A DNA stretch of 64,000 nucleotides. Origin: Rhododendron vialii. Its lineage: Eukaryota; Streptophyta; Magnoliopsida; Ericales; Ericaceae. The stretch spans positions 1,074,001 through 1,138,000 of the forward strand of contig NC_080569.1 of NCBI RefSeq assembly GCF_030253575.1. Direction: 5' to 3'. Below, one piece after another: positions 1-12,447 of this stretch (position 1 is the first letter of the stretch; the number at the start of each line of letters is the position of its first letter). A model generated the notes under the pieces. That model did no database searches and was not told the DNA's origin. It saw nothing but the letters and a program-made list of their open reading frames with translations. Both the position numbers and the translations under genes were made by a program.

Positions 1-3000
1 GCCTTTGTGATATCTGGCTTTCTTTTGTGTGGATCATCCTCTGTGTTTGGCCTGAATTCTATCTTCGCATTTGGGTCAATTGTCTCTTGGACCACCTACA
101 CCAACATAAATGGTTTAATTAAATATGTGCAGAACGATGTACTGCAAAATTAGCATCTTTCATTTTATCATTAGCTTTTATGTGTCAGATGCAAGAAGTT
201 CCTGTCACTGACAAGTACTTGATGGATGGAATGTGCGAGTTTTTTCCTTTTCTTTCTTCCTAGTCTTTTTCGTTTTTTAGAACATTTTGCCTTTGCCAAT
301 TTGGCTTATACGAAGAACATGACAACAATATTTTTCATAAATGCTGTTTATACGAACGAATTAACTTCATAAATGCTGTCGATTTATGCATCAGTATTCA
401 CCTTCTTCTTTCCATAGTTACAATAATTAGACAAAAATAGTGAAAAATTTCGTACCTGAGCAAGTTCGATCATGGTAAATTCACCGGGGTTTCCAAGATT
501 GAAAGGGCCAACATGCTCTCCTTCCATCAGCCGCATCAGACCCTCCACCTTGCAAAATAACAAAAACAATATCAAGAAGAGGCAACCCCATCAGCCCTTT
601 CTTTGATTAGATCATTAGATGTGGAATCTCCAAATTCAAATTTTATGCGAAAATGACACTATATATGAATCCTCGTGAAAAGCTACAATCAACCCACCCA
701 CTAAAACACACTATTTTCAGCAGAAGACTCATCCATCCATCTGACACAATTCAACCCCTTAAATCTTATCCCACAGTTCCCACCCAAAACTAGCACCACA
801 TGGATTTGTTCCTCCTTTTCCTTGAATCAGTTTGGTTAAGATTGCTAGGTCCATTTCTACCTTACAATTCCTGTATCCATGGTCAATGCTCCTAGGTTAA
901 AAGCTGGCAAAAAGGAAAGAGGCTCGGTATGCAACTTGAAGGTTACAATTCCAACTAGAGCTTTTTCATATATACCAAAATTGGCAAAGTAAGTAAGAGA
1001 TGAGTTGTCATAACAGTACCGGGTTTTTTTATCAGCATAACAGTACAGTTGGATCTTATTTTTTTCAAGGAAAAGACAAATATGAGGGAATTGGAGTTAC
1101 TAATCCCTATTTAGTGTTCTACAACCAGCTAAGACAGACCAAAAGGAAAACAAAATTTTGAATAATATGTACGCATTTTCTCCTCAACTTTCAAACCCTA
1201 TCAAAAGGAGGATCAGATAGTTTTTTCTTCACTTTCTTTCTATCTTTCCCTTTATGGATTCGATATCCTAACATAGCTATATCCTATATGAGCCATGCAC
1301 ATGGAAATGAGTCACAGTTTAAGAAGGCCAAGACTTCACAAAGGAGCCGTGCACGTGGAGAAAACAAAAGAGTTAATAGAGCGACAAAGGACCAAAATCT
1401 TCATTACAGCTTCGAATCCTTAGCATAGCACATGCACTGGTGAAGTTCTAACTTTTTCCAAAAGCTTTCTACCAAAAAAGATCTACTTCGTTGACATTTA
1501 GGTATAGATTAAGAGATTAGTTAAATTAAACATTCTCACAAACAACTCAAAGATCAAAAAGATAAAAGGTAGATACACCAACCAAAGTATATCCCTCAAG
1601 AATGATTAACTTTCTGATTAAGAGAAGGTAATATAGTAATGAAAATTGAAGAACTCTTACCAAATCGGAGACATATTGGAAGCTTCTTGTCTGCTGGCCA
1701 TCACCATAAACCGTCAATGGCTCCTTCCTTAGGGCCTGAGCAGGCATTATCATAACAATTACTTGTCACAATGCATATCTAATCTCAAATTCCTAATAAA
1801 CAGTTCGTACATCTTTACTTTTTATCAGAAGCCATAATTGTGTGGAGATGTACCTGAGCAACAAAGTTACTAACAACACGACCATCATCGATGCACATAC
1901 GAGGCCCATATGTGTTGAAAATCCTGGCAATCCTCGCCTGATTTCAACCATACAATACAACATGTTCATACTAGGCATTTCGCAGAAGTATATCACATAT
2001 CATACATATAAAGCTATCCAAGATTTTAGGTTTGCAGAAAAGTTTCAAACGAAATTGTATGGCCCTTTATAGTCCTCTCATGTCATGACTAAAAACTTAT
2101 CGTATTTTTGCGGGAAAAAAAAAATACATCAAAAACAAGACAACTAAGACCATCATGGCCCACAGTATCAAAGTTCCAAAAGGCATGTCATCCTTCCTGG
2201 CCAATATTTTTCATGTAAAAATTCGTGGATGAATACTATAACTTTCTATATTGGAAAATATTACACGAAACATGGTTTTTGTAAGCAGAACTCACCTAAA
2301 ATGAGGACAATAGTCTTTTAAACATTATAACCCCAAAATGCTGCTGTCCCACGACATTTTCAACGAGTATTTTTGTAATACAAGATTAGTGCAATAATGA
2401 TACAACATATGTGTGAACTAGGAGGATCAAGGAATGAACTAACCTCAACACCAGCACCTCGGTGGTAGTCCATGGTGAGTGTCTCAGCAGTGCGTTTTCC
2501 CTCGTCGTAGCAACTTCGGACACCTGTCAGTCACCCACCATGACCACGCCAAACCAATGTCAGATTCTGAGACCCAAAAATAACCACTGCTACGACTACT
2601 AAAAAAACCATTTTACGGACGAACTAACTCCGGTTAATTCCAGATCTCAAAGTTCACGTTGGAAGCCTACATTTCCACTATTTACCATTACATCCATGGA
2701 CTCACAAGTCCACTTCGGACTGGGGAGCACGGCAGCCTCAGTGCTTTTTCCGGCCTCAAAAAAATTATCACAAACTGTTTCTTTTGCTCAGGCCATCGCA
2801 TTCGTCATGTCAACAAAACATTTCACTGATCAAACATCGATATCAATATGAACAAAATGCGCTTGTCTTAAAAATGATTAAGAGCTAGTAGTATGATTTG
2901 GAGAATAAACTTAAAAAGGTAAAAATGTTATAATCGTGTCACTATCAATATCCGATCAACGCAATTCTTGTGAAGTTCCAGAAACTTACAAACTGAATGA

Positions 3001-3414
3001 AAACAACGCGATTTTCGGACCTGGGACGACACTTTCACACTTCTAAACATTGGACCACAAGTTAAAGGGAGAAAAGAAATATTCCCCAATTAAATCACCA
3101 AAAAGTACACGATTAGTAGACTCGCTCATCACGGGCTGCTCGTTGACCACAAAAAACGTAACGCAAAACCATGTCTCTACACTGGCTCGACACTTGCAAA
3201 AGAAAACAGAACGAAAAACCAGAAAATCATGCGATGCATGTTAGCGCGAGGTTCCTTGCATTACTAACTTCAGCCGGTACAGGCCGACCGGTGGGTAGTG
3301 ACAACTCATCGTACAGTGCAGTCACTTTGTGTGGTCCCACCACAAACTGTGTGGAGTTCACACAACTGTGGAATTGAATCGAGAAGAATTTGGATACCAT
3401 CACGTGGTGTCCTA

Positions 3415-3451
<37 letters not shown>

Positions 3452-3497
3452 ACCTATGGGATTGACGTTGCCCCAGTAGGTCTCGACCTGAGGATGC

Positions 3498-3543
<46 letters not shown>

Positions 3544-4332
3544 TCGCTCCGACCCGCTTCGCCAACCCAAGCATATTCAGTGTCCCCACCACATTTGTCT
3601 TGTAAACCCGAATTAAAGAACTCAAAAAATTAACAACAAACAAATAAATTCCCAAAACCAAAAACCAAAAACCAAAAACCCAAAACACAGATTTCAGAAA
3701 ATTAACATTTTTCAAAAGGATATGATGGTCTTGACGGGGTTGAACTTGTAATGGACAGGGGAAGCAGGGCAAGCCAGGTGGTAGATCTGGTCCACCTCCA
3801 GCAGCAAAGGCTCCACGACGTCGTGTCGGATCAGCTCGAACCTCGGGTTCCCGAAATGGTGCATCACGTTTTCCTTCTGACCCGTGAAGAAATTGTCCAC
3901 TACGATCACGCTGTCTCCCCTCGCAATCAGGCGGTCCACGAGGTGGCTCCCCACGAACCCTGCCCCACCCGTGACCACGATCCTCAGCCCCTTCGTCTTC
4001 AGCCCCAGCGGCACCTTCCCGCCCGCGTGGAAGTGGTCCTGGTAGAAGAACCGGTGGTGGTGGGTTAGCTGAGTTGACTCGGCGGGGAAGTGCGAGTCGG
4101 AGATCGGGTTGTGGTGGATGAGTCGTCCCCCGTGGTGAGGATTGTCAGGAGAGGAGGCGGGGAAGAGAGAGAAAAAGACGGTGGCGATAGCAATGCCGAT
4201 TAGGACGAAGAGGAGCCGTTGCTCTCGGAGGATGTAGCGAATCGGGTGAATCCATGGCTTGTGGGGCTTCGGCGTGTACGAGGCTGATGTGGGTTGGGTC
4301 TCGTGGCCTCTGTAGATCAACTCCGCCCCCAT
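1..4332 (-). CDS. UXS: UDP-glucuronic acid decarboxylase (UDP-xylose synthase), membrane-anchored, 3' end outside window
   Basis: Converts UDP-glucuronate to UDP-xylose for cell-wall xylan and glycoproteins; the anchored type acts in the Golgi lumen (family knowledge). Seven coding exons are visible on the minus strand: 3724-4332, 3454-3601, 2444-2523, 1854-1937, 1661-1735, 456-548 and 1-95 (running off the edge). Joined, they stay in frame for 394 codons. The start MGAELIYRG is followed by a short cytosolic tail, a hydrophobic segment at about residues 40-58 (type II anchor), the NAD-binding GGAGFVG at 122-128, the serine-rich [10 protein letters not shown], and the catalytic pair Y258/K262 in CYDEGK. 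Introns 2-6 are GT-AG; intron 1 is AT-AC. About 40 C-terminal residues are missing compared with the usual 435-445. A (GA)n tract lies just inside intron 2. Family assignment is secure; the exact paralogue (UXS1/2/4 type) is not. Confidence 0.96.
3419..3449. repeat. (GA)n microsatellite in UXS intron 2
   Basis: About 15 uninterrupted GA units immediately after the intron 2 donor. On the transcript strand this is a polypyrimidine CU tract next to the 5' splice site. Confidence 0.9.
3602..3723 (-). other. U12-type AT-AC intron (UXS intron 1)
   Basis: Read on the minus strand, exon 1 ends after codon ATC and the intron starts ATATCCTTTT, the canonical U12 AT-AC donor. It ends in TTTAC directly before AAGACAAAT, the conserved next codons of UXS. 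TTCTTTAAT, a near match to the U12 branch-site consensus, lies about a dozen bases upstream of the AC end. No GT-AG pair in this interval preserves the conserved junction from VKTI to KTNV. Length is 122 bp. Confidence 0.9.
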
Positions 4333-6021
4333 GTTACTCTCTCTCCTCCTCCTCTCTCTCTATATATGTAGTTGATAGCGTATGTATCCAGTACGGATAA
4401 TTGGATCGATGGTGTTTGAAAGCGGCTTAGCCGGGGATTGGAGTGGTCGTCTTCTCCGGCACCTGGTGTGTCTGATTCTTGGGTGCAATTGAATTGGATT
4501 TGTGAGGTGGGTTTAAATAGTGTCCTTTTATTGTTTTATTTATTTTTTTATTTTTTTTGGTACTTTGGAGTTACGATATTGTCCCGCAAGATTGATTTGA
4601 AAAGTAAACGATGGGGATTTGTTATTACGGGATTGGAAAATGTAGATCCAAAACTACAGTGAAAATAAAAGGCCCAAAGTATCAGTCCATTCACGGCATT
4701 TTTCCTACGTTTTCCAATAGAATGCTATGGACACAATTGTAAAACGTAACTCCGGATACAATCGTGTTCAGGTCCGTTTTGACGTACATTGTTCCATAGG
4801 TTTCAAACGATTCCAGATATACTTGTGTTCCGAGTTGAGATTAAAAAAGGTTCCGAGTATACTTGTGTCCCGAGTTGAGATTTAAGAAAAAATGCATGCC
4901 TAAACTTTTTGTTTCCCTTATTTGTCGAGTGAAAAGAGTACTAACAAAGAGAAGGAATCCGTCAATCAAAAAAAGAGAAGGAATTCGTACTGGGAAAAGA
5001 AGGGGAACTAGATCCTTTCCACTTCGGAGCAAATTTTCAATTTTCCCCCCCTCATCTATATCTATTTTGATCAACGAAACTGTTCATATTGTCAAGCCTT
5101 TTTAAAAAAATTTGATACGTTAATCATAAATTAGGCGACAAGTGATCGAGTATGTTTGTTTTGATCGATTGTCTTTGAATGTACTGTGTCAAAGTGTTTT
5201 TCAAATTGAGTGTTTTTCCAACAGTCAATTTTTGTTTGATTTGGTAAAAAAATTTCCTTATGCGTTGTGTGGGAATAATGAACCAAACATTTTAGGGCAG
5301 ACATGACTATGTATCAAACATTTTAGGCTAGGCCTAGGCCTCCACTAACCAGAGCAAGATCACACATGACCGAAAAGTAGTTTCGAAACTTGGAACGCAA
5401 GTTGGCGAAGGGGGAAATGAGCCGAACAGAGACATGGATTAACCGATGTAGGCTAGGCAGAAAACTATTCGATGAGAAGAGACACGGGTTTGTTTGGTAA
5501 AAGTTTGGAAAGAGATTATGTAAATGTACTAACTACTAAGTGAAGAGAAATTTTATTGAACCAAACTCCCGCGGATTTACATACGACGCACAATCAAGAC
5601 CATAGGCATAGCGAAAGGTGATCGATCGCGTCTGAAAAACTCCGAACACGACAGAATCACAACATGCGATATTTTTATCTCCAGATTACTTGAGAGTGTC
5701 CTAGTTGCCCAGAAATGTCATTTATTAATACTACTAGTATATATATAGTATTAAAAAAACGACAGTACAAACTGCATGTACAAGAGATCCAGACTTTTTG
5801 GACTTCCAGCCTGCACTTGAATTTTTAATTTGTTGAAAATATATGTACGTCGAAGGAGGAGGAGGAGGAGGAGATTAAGAGAGAAACGCAATTGGAACAA
5901 AATACTATCAAAGTGTTCTTTATTTTTAACTTACAAACAAATGGATTCAAAGATGCATGCACAATATTTTATTTTTTTTAAAGAGGGTTGGCCGAAGCGA
6001 GCCAATCCTCTATAGAAACAT
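4333..6021. other. UXS upstream/intergenic region
   Basis: No gene seen. On the minus strand a TATATATAG run lies about 30-40 bp upstream of the UXS ATG and is followed by a GA-rich leader, so it could be a TATA box with a short 5' UTR. A small tandem duplication built on CCGAGTTGAGATT occurs near 4810-4885. The rest, including a GGA-rich run near 5855, is unremarkable AT-rich sequence. Confidence 0.4.
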
Positions 6022-6487
6022 TGTCGGCTCTGGGCTAAGGCCCAAGAGGCGTGAGCCTTAAGCCCCCAAAAAATGTCAAAAAATAGGGCTTCCACCTATT
6101 TTTAAGACCTAGTATATATGTGTTGTTTTAGGGCCCAATTTTAAAGCCAAGAAGACATTTTATACCTAAGCCCCAATAGCCCAGAAAAATGGAACACAGA
6201 ATGCAGGAATAAACAAAAGAAAAAAACAAAAAGGAGGAGTAAAAAAAACGCGGAATCGCCAAAAATCTCTGGGCCCTTCAAAATTATTTAGTGTGGTAGA
6301 TGTATGGATGCATCTTTTTTCCCCCTTAAATGCTACTACTCCGGTAGTTCTTATTGCAAACAAATACTATATCCAAATCAAAAAATTCAGTGTGTTCGAC
6401 TTATTATTATTATTTTCGTTTACAATTATTAAGGGCCTCACTTTTGAAGATCGTTTTAGGCCTCCAAAATTTCAGAACCGGACCTGT
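6022..6487. mobile_element. degenerate DNA-transposon remnant (hAT-like ends)
   Basis: The left end reads GTCGGCTCTGGGCTAAGGCC; the right end, reverse-complemented, reads CAGGTCCGGTTCTG. Both resemble the CAGGGCCGGCCC-type termini common in plant hAT-like elements. Target duplications are not visible and the ends are diverged. Confidence 0.3.
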
Positions 6488-6812
6488 GTAGAAGTCCCAC
6501 AAATTATGTTGGTCACATGTCTTGATAGCCATACAACGTCCACCTAAGTAGGACGGGCAAGACATATTTAGTCAACCGGTCCTTTGAACGTAAGGCTAGC
6601 TTAGCTAACAAGGACTAAAAGGACTGAGTCACATGGGAATCCCTTTCCATGCCGGCCAATTGCTTCAGAACTAATGAATGAATAATGAATGCCAGAATGT
6701 ATGATGGGTTTGCATACTTAAATGATTGTCGAATGAGATGGATCCGAATCCTCGGAACAACATTGTAGTATTAAAAATTACTACTACACCCAACTTGCTT
6801 TTAGCGTTTAAT

Positions 6813-7046
6813 GCCTTGTTTGGAACACGATTTGGGAAAAAAAATTCAACTCAAAAAACACTCATTACTCTTACTTTCAATCATTACTTTCATTTCTCTT
6901 CCCACTCATTACTTTTATTTTCAATCATTACTCTCATTATCTCTCTCCACTCATTACTTCTAATTCAATTATTACTCTAATTTTTCTCTTCACTCATTAC
7001 CCAAAAACCAAATCTAAAAATTTTCAAATCATGAACCAAACAATGC
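6813..7046. mobile_element. foldback MITE-like element rich in CATTACT repeats
   Basis: The left end GCCTTGTTTGG...CGATTTGGG is matched by the inverted right end GCATTGTTTGG...ATGATTTG. The interior is a run of short CTCATTACTTTCA-type repeats. No clear target duplication. Confidence 0.4.
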
Positions 7047-7650
7047 ATAGTGGTTCGTTATGATGAGATGAGAGGTTTTTCGACTGTTTCTTAAATTAAT
7101 TAAGACATTGGGTCACCAATCGTACATTCCCTTAGAATAAAACAAGATCCGCCAGTTCATATTACTGTATTTATATACGTGCGTCAGTTTCATATTATTT
7201 GCTTAAAACATTGTCTTACTTTTCAGATCATAAAAATGCCAACAAATTGGGTTATTTGAGATTTTTAAATTGGTAGTATAAAAAGCAAATAAATACGTAC
7301 ACAAGTTTTTGGTTAATCTAAAAGGTGACACAACTTTTGAGACCAAAGTACAAAAAAAAAGAAAAAAAAAAGACACTTTTATCAATGAAATCTAAAATAC
7401 ATCACCAAATGATACGGAATACCTTTTGGCGAGAAAATGAGATTTTGTCGGTAAATGACACATTTTTTTGCTAGGAAATGCAAGACTAATTACTTTTTTA
7501 AATTTCAAATATATTTTAAATAAATTAGGATCGTGATGAGTTTCATTTAACGGTTCAAATCATGAATCAAGATCGTGATGAGTTTCGTTTTGCGTCTCAA
7601 GAAAAATCACATAAATTACCATCGCTATGGGAGGGTATTGATTCCTAACT
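7047..7650. other. intergenic spacer
   Basis: AT-rich sequence between two MITE-containing stretches. No coding potential, RNA gene or recognisable repeat boundary seen. Confidence 0.4.
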
Positions 7651-8299
7651 CAACATCTTAAACAACAATGTACGCAATACACTCATGCGTCATTGTTCCT
7701 TGACTCTCGAATGAGATGCTATTTCATAACAATTTATAAAATAATTACAGATCATGATGCTGTGCATATTACAATTACTACATAGTGTGAATGGAAAGTT
7801 CCCTTTATTATTAAATTTTGATCAAATTGTACAATCATTTTCCAATATTTCTATTATGTGAATGTGAATATCATTTTCTAATATTATGTTGCAGAAAATG
7901 AATGTTGAATTAAGTACAAGGTTTGTTAATCACACAACATCTTGAACAATAATGTGCACAATGTGGTCTAGTGTTGTCACTTCTTCATTGACTATCGAAT
8001 GAGATGTTGTCTTATACTCCCTCCGTTTCAAAATGAGTGACCTTTTTGGGACTTCGTATCATTTTCAAATGCTTATATTTTTCGATTTATGAAATTTTAT
8101 GGGATTTTGAAAACTTTGTTTAATAGAACTAATTATAATCTATCAAACAGGATTCATATTGCATATTTTTTGACATTCATATTAAAAAAAATAAGCAATT
8201 GAAAATAGCAAATTTTTCAAAAAATGTCAGTCATTTTGGAACGGAGAGAGTAACAAATCATCATTTTGTGCATATTATCATTTACAATATGGTGTGAAC
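7651..8299. repeat. diverged direct duplication, second copy interrupted by a MITE
   Basis: Copy 1 is about 7651-7791 and copy 2 about 7935-8299. Both contain CAACATCTT.AACAA.AATGT, then TCGAATGAGATG, then a CATATTA...GTGTGAA segment. Copy 2 is longer only because of the MITE at 8017-8250, so copy 1 preserves the empty site. Confidence 0.6.
8017..8250. mobile_element. Stowaway-like MITE (Tc1/mariner type)
   Basis: Terminal inverted repeat begins CTCCCTCCGTTTCAAAATGA and ends with its complement TCATTTTGGAACGGAGAGAG. The 234-bp element is flanked by TA on both sides, the expected target duplication. Confidence 0.88.
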
Positions 8300-8468
8300 A
8301 TAAGTTTAAGACGGAGACCGTCGGATTGGAAGTTTTTTTTATTTTTTTGTTTGCCGTGCAAAATTTTTTTTTGGGGGAGGAAAGCGACGGAGACCGTTGG
8401 ATTGGAAGTGCGCCTGGGGAAGGCGGATCTATCTGGGTGGGCCCACATGAGAACAAAAGAGGGACTTA

Positions 8469-8865
8469 GGGGGGCTGTTGTGCCTTGAGGGACAGCAGCT
8501 TACTGTCCCGGGGCAAAACAATATCGTCCCGAGCCCAAAAAATTAATTCGAAACGTTCGCTTTAAAGATCTCATCACGTACTATGGTCTTACAAAAAATA
8601 AAATTGATCAAACATCGATAACCTTGTGAACAAATCACTTTTTTGACTGAATTTTTGGCTAAATATTTTAGACATTGCTAACAGCACTTAAAATAGATGA
8701 TTCTTTCACTAAGTTATTGATATTCAATTGAATTAATTTTTTAAAGGGCCATAGTAAGCGCTAAGATCTTTCAAGTGAACGTTTCGGATCAAGTTTTCAA
8801 GCTCTAGACGATATCGTTTTTCCCTGGGACAGTAGGCTGCTGTCTCTCAAGGCACAGCAGCCCCC
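8469..8865. mobile_element. long-inverted-repeat MITE
   Basis: The left end GGGGCTGTTGTGCCTTGAG, with ACAGCAGC and ACTGTCCC following, is mirrored at the right end as GGGCTGCTGTGCCTTGAG, ACAGCAGC and ACTGTCCC. Pairing continues inward for over 100 bases through CGAAACGTTC and AAAGATCT. No perfect target duplication. ACAAAAGAGAGGGACTT-like sequence occurs outside both ends. Confidence 0.65.
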
Positions 8866-11793
8866 AACTCCACCGACAAAAGAGAGGGACTTTGTTAGCA
8901 CGTCGTCGCAGTGGATTCGTTGTCAATCAACGGTGACCACTCAACTATGGAGTAATACACGTGACGACTCATGACTTCCCATGTTTCTCCCACCGTTGTT
9001 TCAGCCACCCTCTCCGGGAACGAGTTGACCATTAGTAATCCAACACACACGATTATCAACTTGGGATTTTACTTTTATTTTTTCCCCCTACGGTCAAGAC
9101 GCGTTTGGATCAGCTAACGCGCACATTGATTATTTTCTTTCTTGTCCGGTGTCAATAGCAATGACAACAGACCATTTACGGTGGGACTAGAGAATTCACC
9201 AAAATTTACTCAATTTCAAACTCTAAATGTCTAGTTTTACTACAAGAAAATTGAATTTTGCGCTTCACTTTTATACGCAGGCGCTTCATTTTGCACATAA
9301 AAATATTAGTAACTTAATGTTAAAAGTAAAACGTTTGAGTACAAAAATAAAACGTTAAAATCAACATCCAAAATCTCACCGGATAAGGATCTCGTACTAC
9401 CGGCGGAGAACACCCACAAGGACGACCATTTCTAATCAAACACGGCCGACTATCAAGTTGGGATTTTTTTTCTTTTCCCCTTTTCATTTTTTTTCTTTTT
9501 CTTCTGTGTGGTTAGTACGATTTTGATACTCCCAGTACTACGGTAAGAGTAAGGATCTTCATTCAAGAAGGATTAATTTCTACTATTGACAAAAGCATAC
9601 TCCTATTACGGTATTATTTCCTTTTATAAAACAATGCACTTTTATTACACTCTATGTACATTGAAAATATCAAAATTCAGATAGCAAAGATAAATTTTTT
9701 ATATTGAGAAGCAAATTTTAATGTTCTACAATTCTGGAGTCCAAATTTTCATAGACAACACAACTATTATGTGTACATGTCGTACTAAATATTGTAGAAA
9801 AATTAGGGATTTGGACGTCTCGTGGTCTCGACATAGCTCCTTCCTTGCCCATCATCCCTCCATAAAAAGACAATTTGGATACAAACTTTTGTTTACATCT
9901 CTATAGTAGTAATAAAATAAGTAATTATCATTCTTTTGTCACAACAATCGCGACAGTTCTAATTGTATTTTCTTCTCAAGTCTAACTTCACTTATTTGCT
10001 CCCATTTCCCCTTTTTATTTGGCACATTGAAGGATGATAAATCATAAGAAAAACTTTTACTATGTGAGACTCAAGTTTCTACACAATCCAACTTCTAATA
10101 TGCTTTAGTTTATCCCAAGAGTTCTTGGATTTTTTGAGAATATCTCAAATGGGACCCAACTTGAGATAAATTGATGGAAACGGTTATGGTGACCCAAGTA
10201 ACAATATGGGCCGGGTGCTGTGATGTTGAAAAAAACTAACTAGACTCAAGAATCATTTTGTTGAAATTTAACCTTCCGAAATGTGGCAACAAAACACTAG
10301 TACAAGTCAAAATATTCCAAAAGAATTTGGTCTTGTTAGCTGGATTTAAATAAAGCGAGTACTGTTTTTAGAACACAAGTTTTGACAAAGGGGAGAAAAC
10401 AAGTAAACTTTTGATTAAATTAATTAATGGGTAAATTCAGGAAAGCGCAAGAAACAAAAAAGGACCAATGGAGGAATGATGGGCCTTCTAGATATTAGAC
10501 CATTCATGGATGGGAACCTTTATGATTAGGTGGTTTTACTTTACTTTTGCTTTTTCCACTTTATACTGTCTCTAAACAGTGCCTCCTCCATTGTGGAAAT
10601 TGACTAGCTTTGAAAATTACACTTTCATTACATAACTCTGAATCCTAAACTTGTAGGATTAGGGCACTTGTTCCGGCGGTTATGTAGCTCCATCTTAATC
10701 ATAGTATAATACTTCAAAATGTTATGTACTTATGTTCTCCATCCACGCATTATGCTCGCGTTCTCAATTCTCATTCTCACAGATTTTAATAGTTTGAGAT
10801 GTAATTCAAGGATGCTTTTCTGCTTTCGCATGCGCTCGTAAATTATGTGACTTAAAGCTGCATAGTGGCGAATGAGATGGTTTCAATTTTTGTAGAGAAA
10901 AAAAAATGATACCCTTGTTGATGGGTTGGATAGGAATTGAGGCAGTTTAAAAATCTACTAACTTGAAAAAAAAAAAAAAATCCTAAACGTGCATCTTCTC
11001 TCTCCATCAAAGCAAAATTAGGCCTTTCGGGCACGGGTTTTTTGGACCCGTGCTGTTACGTGGGTCAAGAATTGCAAGACTTTGGGCTGGTGATCCAAAA
11101 CCCACTTATGAGATGTAAACTATCCTGGGGTTTGAATTGATTTTTCCGACCAAGTCGTACAAAATAGATCGCTTTAATGATACCAAAAAAATCTACAAAC
11201 ACAACTGCTTCCGGGGTCTTTCGATGCACACACACGGATCCACGTGTATCAAACAGTTCCAGACATAGTTGTGTAAAAGATAGTAGTATAGGAAAAATCA
11301 GTATGGATTCCATATAAAGTGGACAATGTTCATTAATATTCACTCACTATAATAAATGTTTAGCACATTTCATCTCGATAATATTTCATCCACCACAAAC
11401 TCATTTGACACCCATCGTCTGTATGCTAAACGCGTTCAATAAACGAAGTATAAACCAAAGCTAGTTGCATTTAATAGCTAGTTTTTTTTTTTTTTTGTTG
11501 TTCGACCGTTAAGGTTATCTAGGCAAGTTACGCTCACTACAACCAATCTCTTTTCCGGTCCTGTCGAAGGCAAACCCGTCCAGCATTTTATCAGCTAGTG
11601 CAAGCAGAAAAAGGATACTGAATAGTTCCAAGTTGTTATGGGCTTAACTATTACACACAATCAATCACATTCGGAGGGAACAACTATGCTTTACTAGTTT
11701 CTCCCAGCTTTCACATACGAAGTCTTATTTAGTAGAGAACTGCAATTAGAAAGGCAGAAATGAAAAGAAAGAGAGACAAAAGTCACATTCGGG
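8866..11793. other. intergenic region with no supported gene
   Basis: AT-rich sequence. Open frames are short, lack homology I recognise, and show no codon bias. Poly-T and poly-A runs are frequent. It contains the downstream flank of the inhibitor gene that ends at 11794. Confidence 0.5.
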
Positions 11794-12381
11794 TTACGGT
11801 TCCATTAGGCTTTCCGGACCAGCGGTTGCGAGTTTGATAACAAGAGCCAGAGCATTACTCGTAACGCAAGTCACAACCGAAACCTTATTCCTCAGCAACT
11901 CAACTTGTGTTCCTTTTCCCCCTTCGAACCCGTCCAAGCAAGTCCCTTGGTCGGTCATTGCGGCGCTTAACCACGTTGTCAGATCCTCCATCTGATCCTC
12001 AAACGTCGTTCCGCTCAGATTCCTAAGTACCCCAAGCGCCCCGTGAAGGTTGTCGATCGCGTCCGACAAGCACTCGACGCAATCCAACAGGGCCCCCCTG
12101 TTTCTTCCCCTCATAGTCCTGTTCCTGTTTAAGTCCACTAAGAATTGGGAGACAATCTTGGCTTCTGTTATTGTGACGGCCACCCCGGCCCGGGCCCATT
12201 TGCTAGGGCTCCGTTTGGCTGCGAGTGAAAACGGAGCGAGCGAGTGGATGCAAAGGTCTTTGTACCGGGTCACGCTACACGCGACTCGAACATAAGCGTC
12301 GTGACCAGATACCGATTGGCATATGAGTGGTAGCCAAACAAGGAGCCATATGAGGCGTAGAAAAAGGCTATTTCGTGGCAT
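11794..12381 (-). CDS. pectin methylesterase/invertase inhibitor family protein (21-kDa-protein-like)
   Basis: A single-exon 195-residue secreted protein. Residues 1-26 form a signal peptide (hydrophobic LIWLLVWLPLICQSVSG, cleavage likely before HDAY). The rest is one PMEI domain: C35 and C44 in ACSVTRYKDLC form the N-terminal hairpin disulphide, C101 (in LLDCVECLSD) and C148 (in GTCLDGF) are placed for the second, and the domain closes with the typical VTSNALAL helix. Family members bind and inhibit pectin methylesterases or invertases in the apoplast; sequence alone does not tell which. C104 and C172 are extra cysteines. The ATG at 12381 is preferred because it gives a perfect signal peptide. 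Length and lack of introns fit the family. Confidence 0.92.
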   Translation of the reverse strand: MPRNSLFLRLIWLLVWLPLICQSVSGHDAYVRVACSVTRYKDLCIHSLAPFSLAAKRSPSKWARAGVAVTITEAKIVSQFLVDLNRNRTMRGRNRGALLDCVECLSDAIDNLHGALGVLRNLSGTTFEDQMEDLTTWLSAAMTDQGTCLDGFEGGKGTQVELLRNKVSVVTCVTSNALALVIKLATAGPESLMEP

Positions 12382-12447
12382 TTTTATTTTGGTACTACAA
12401 GAGGATTGGAGAGAAGTGTTTTTTGTGAAGAAAATGGGTCGAGGGGT

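Noticed and set aside
3724-3735. A GT-AG alternative for UXS intron 1
   Set aside because: The only nearby GT (in the PVK codons) would delete conserved residues, and no AG matches the conserved KTNV start; AT-AC fits exactly.
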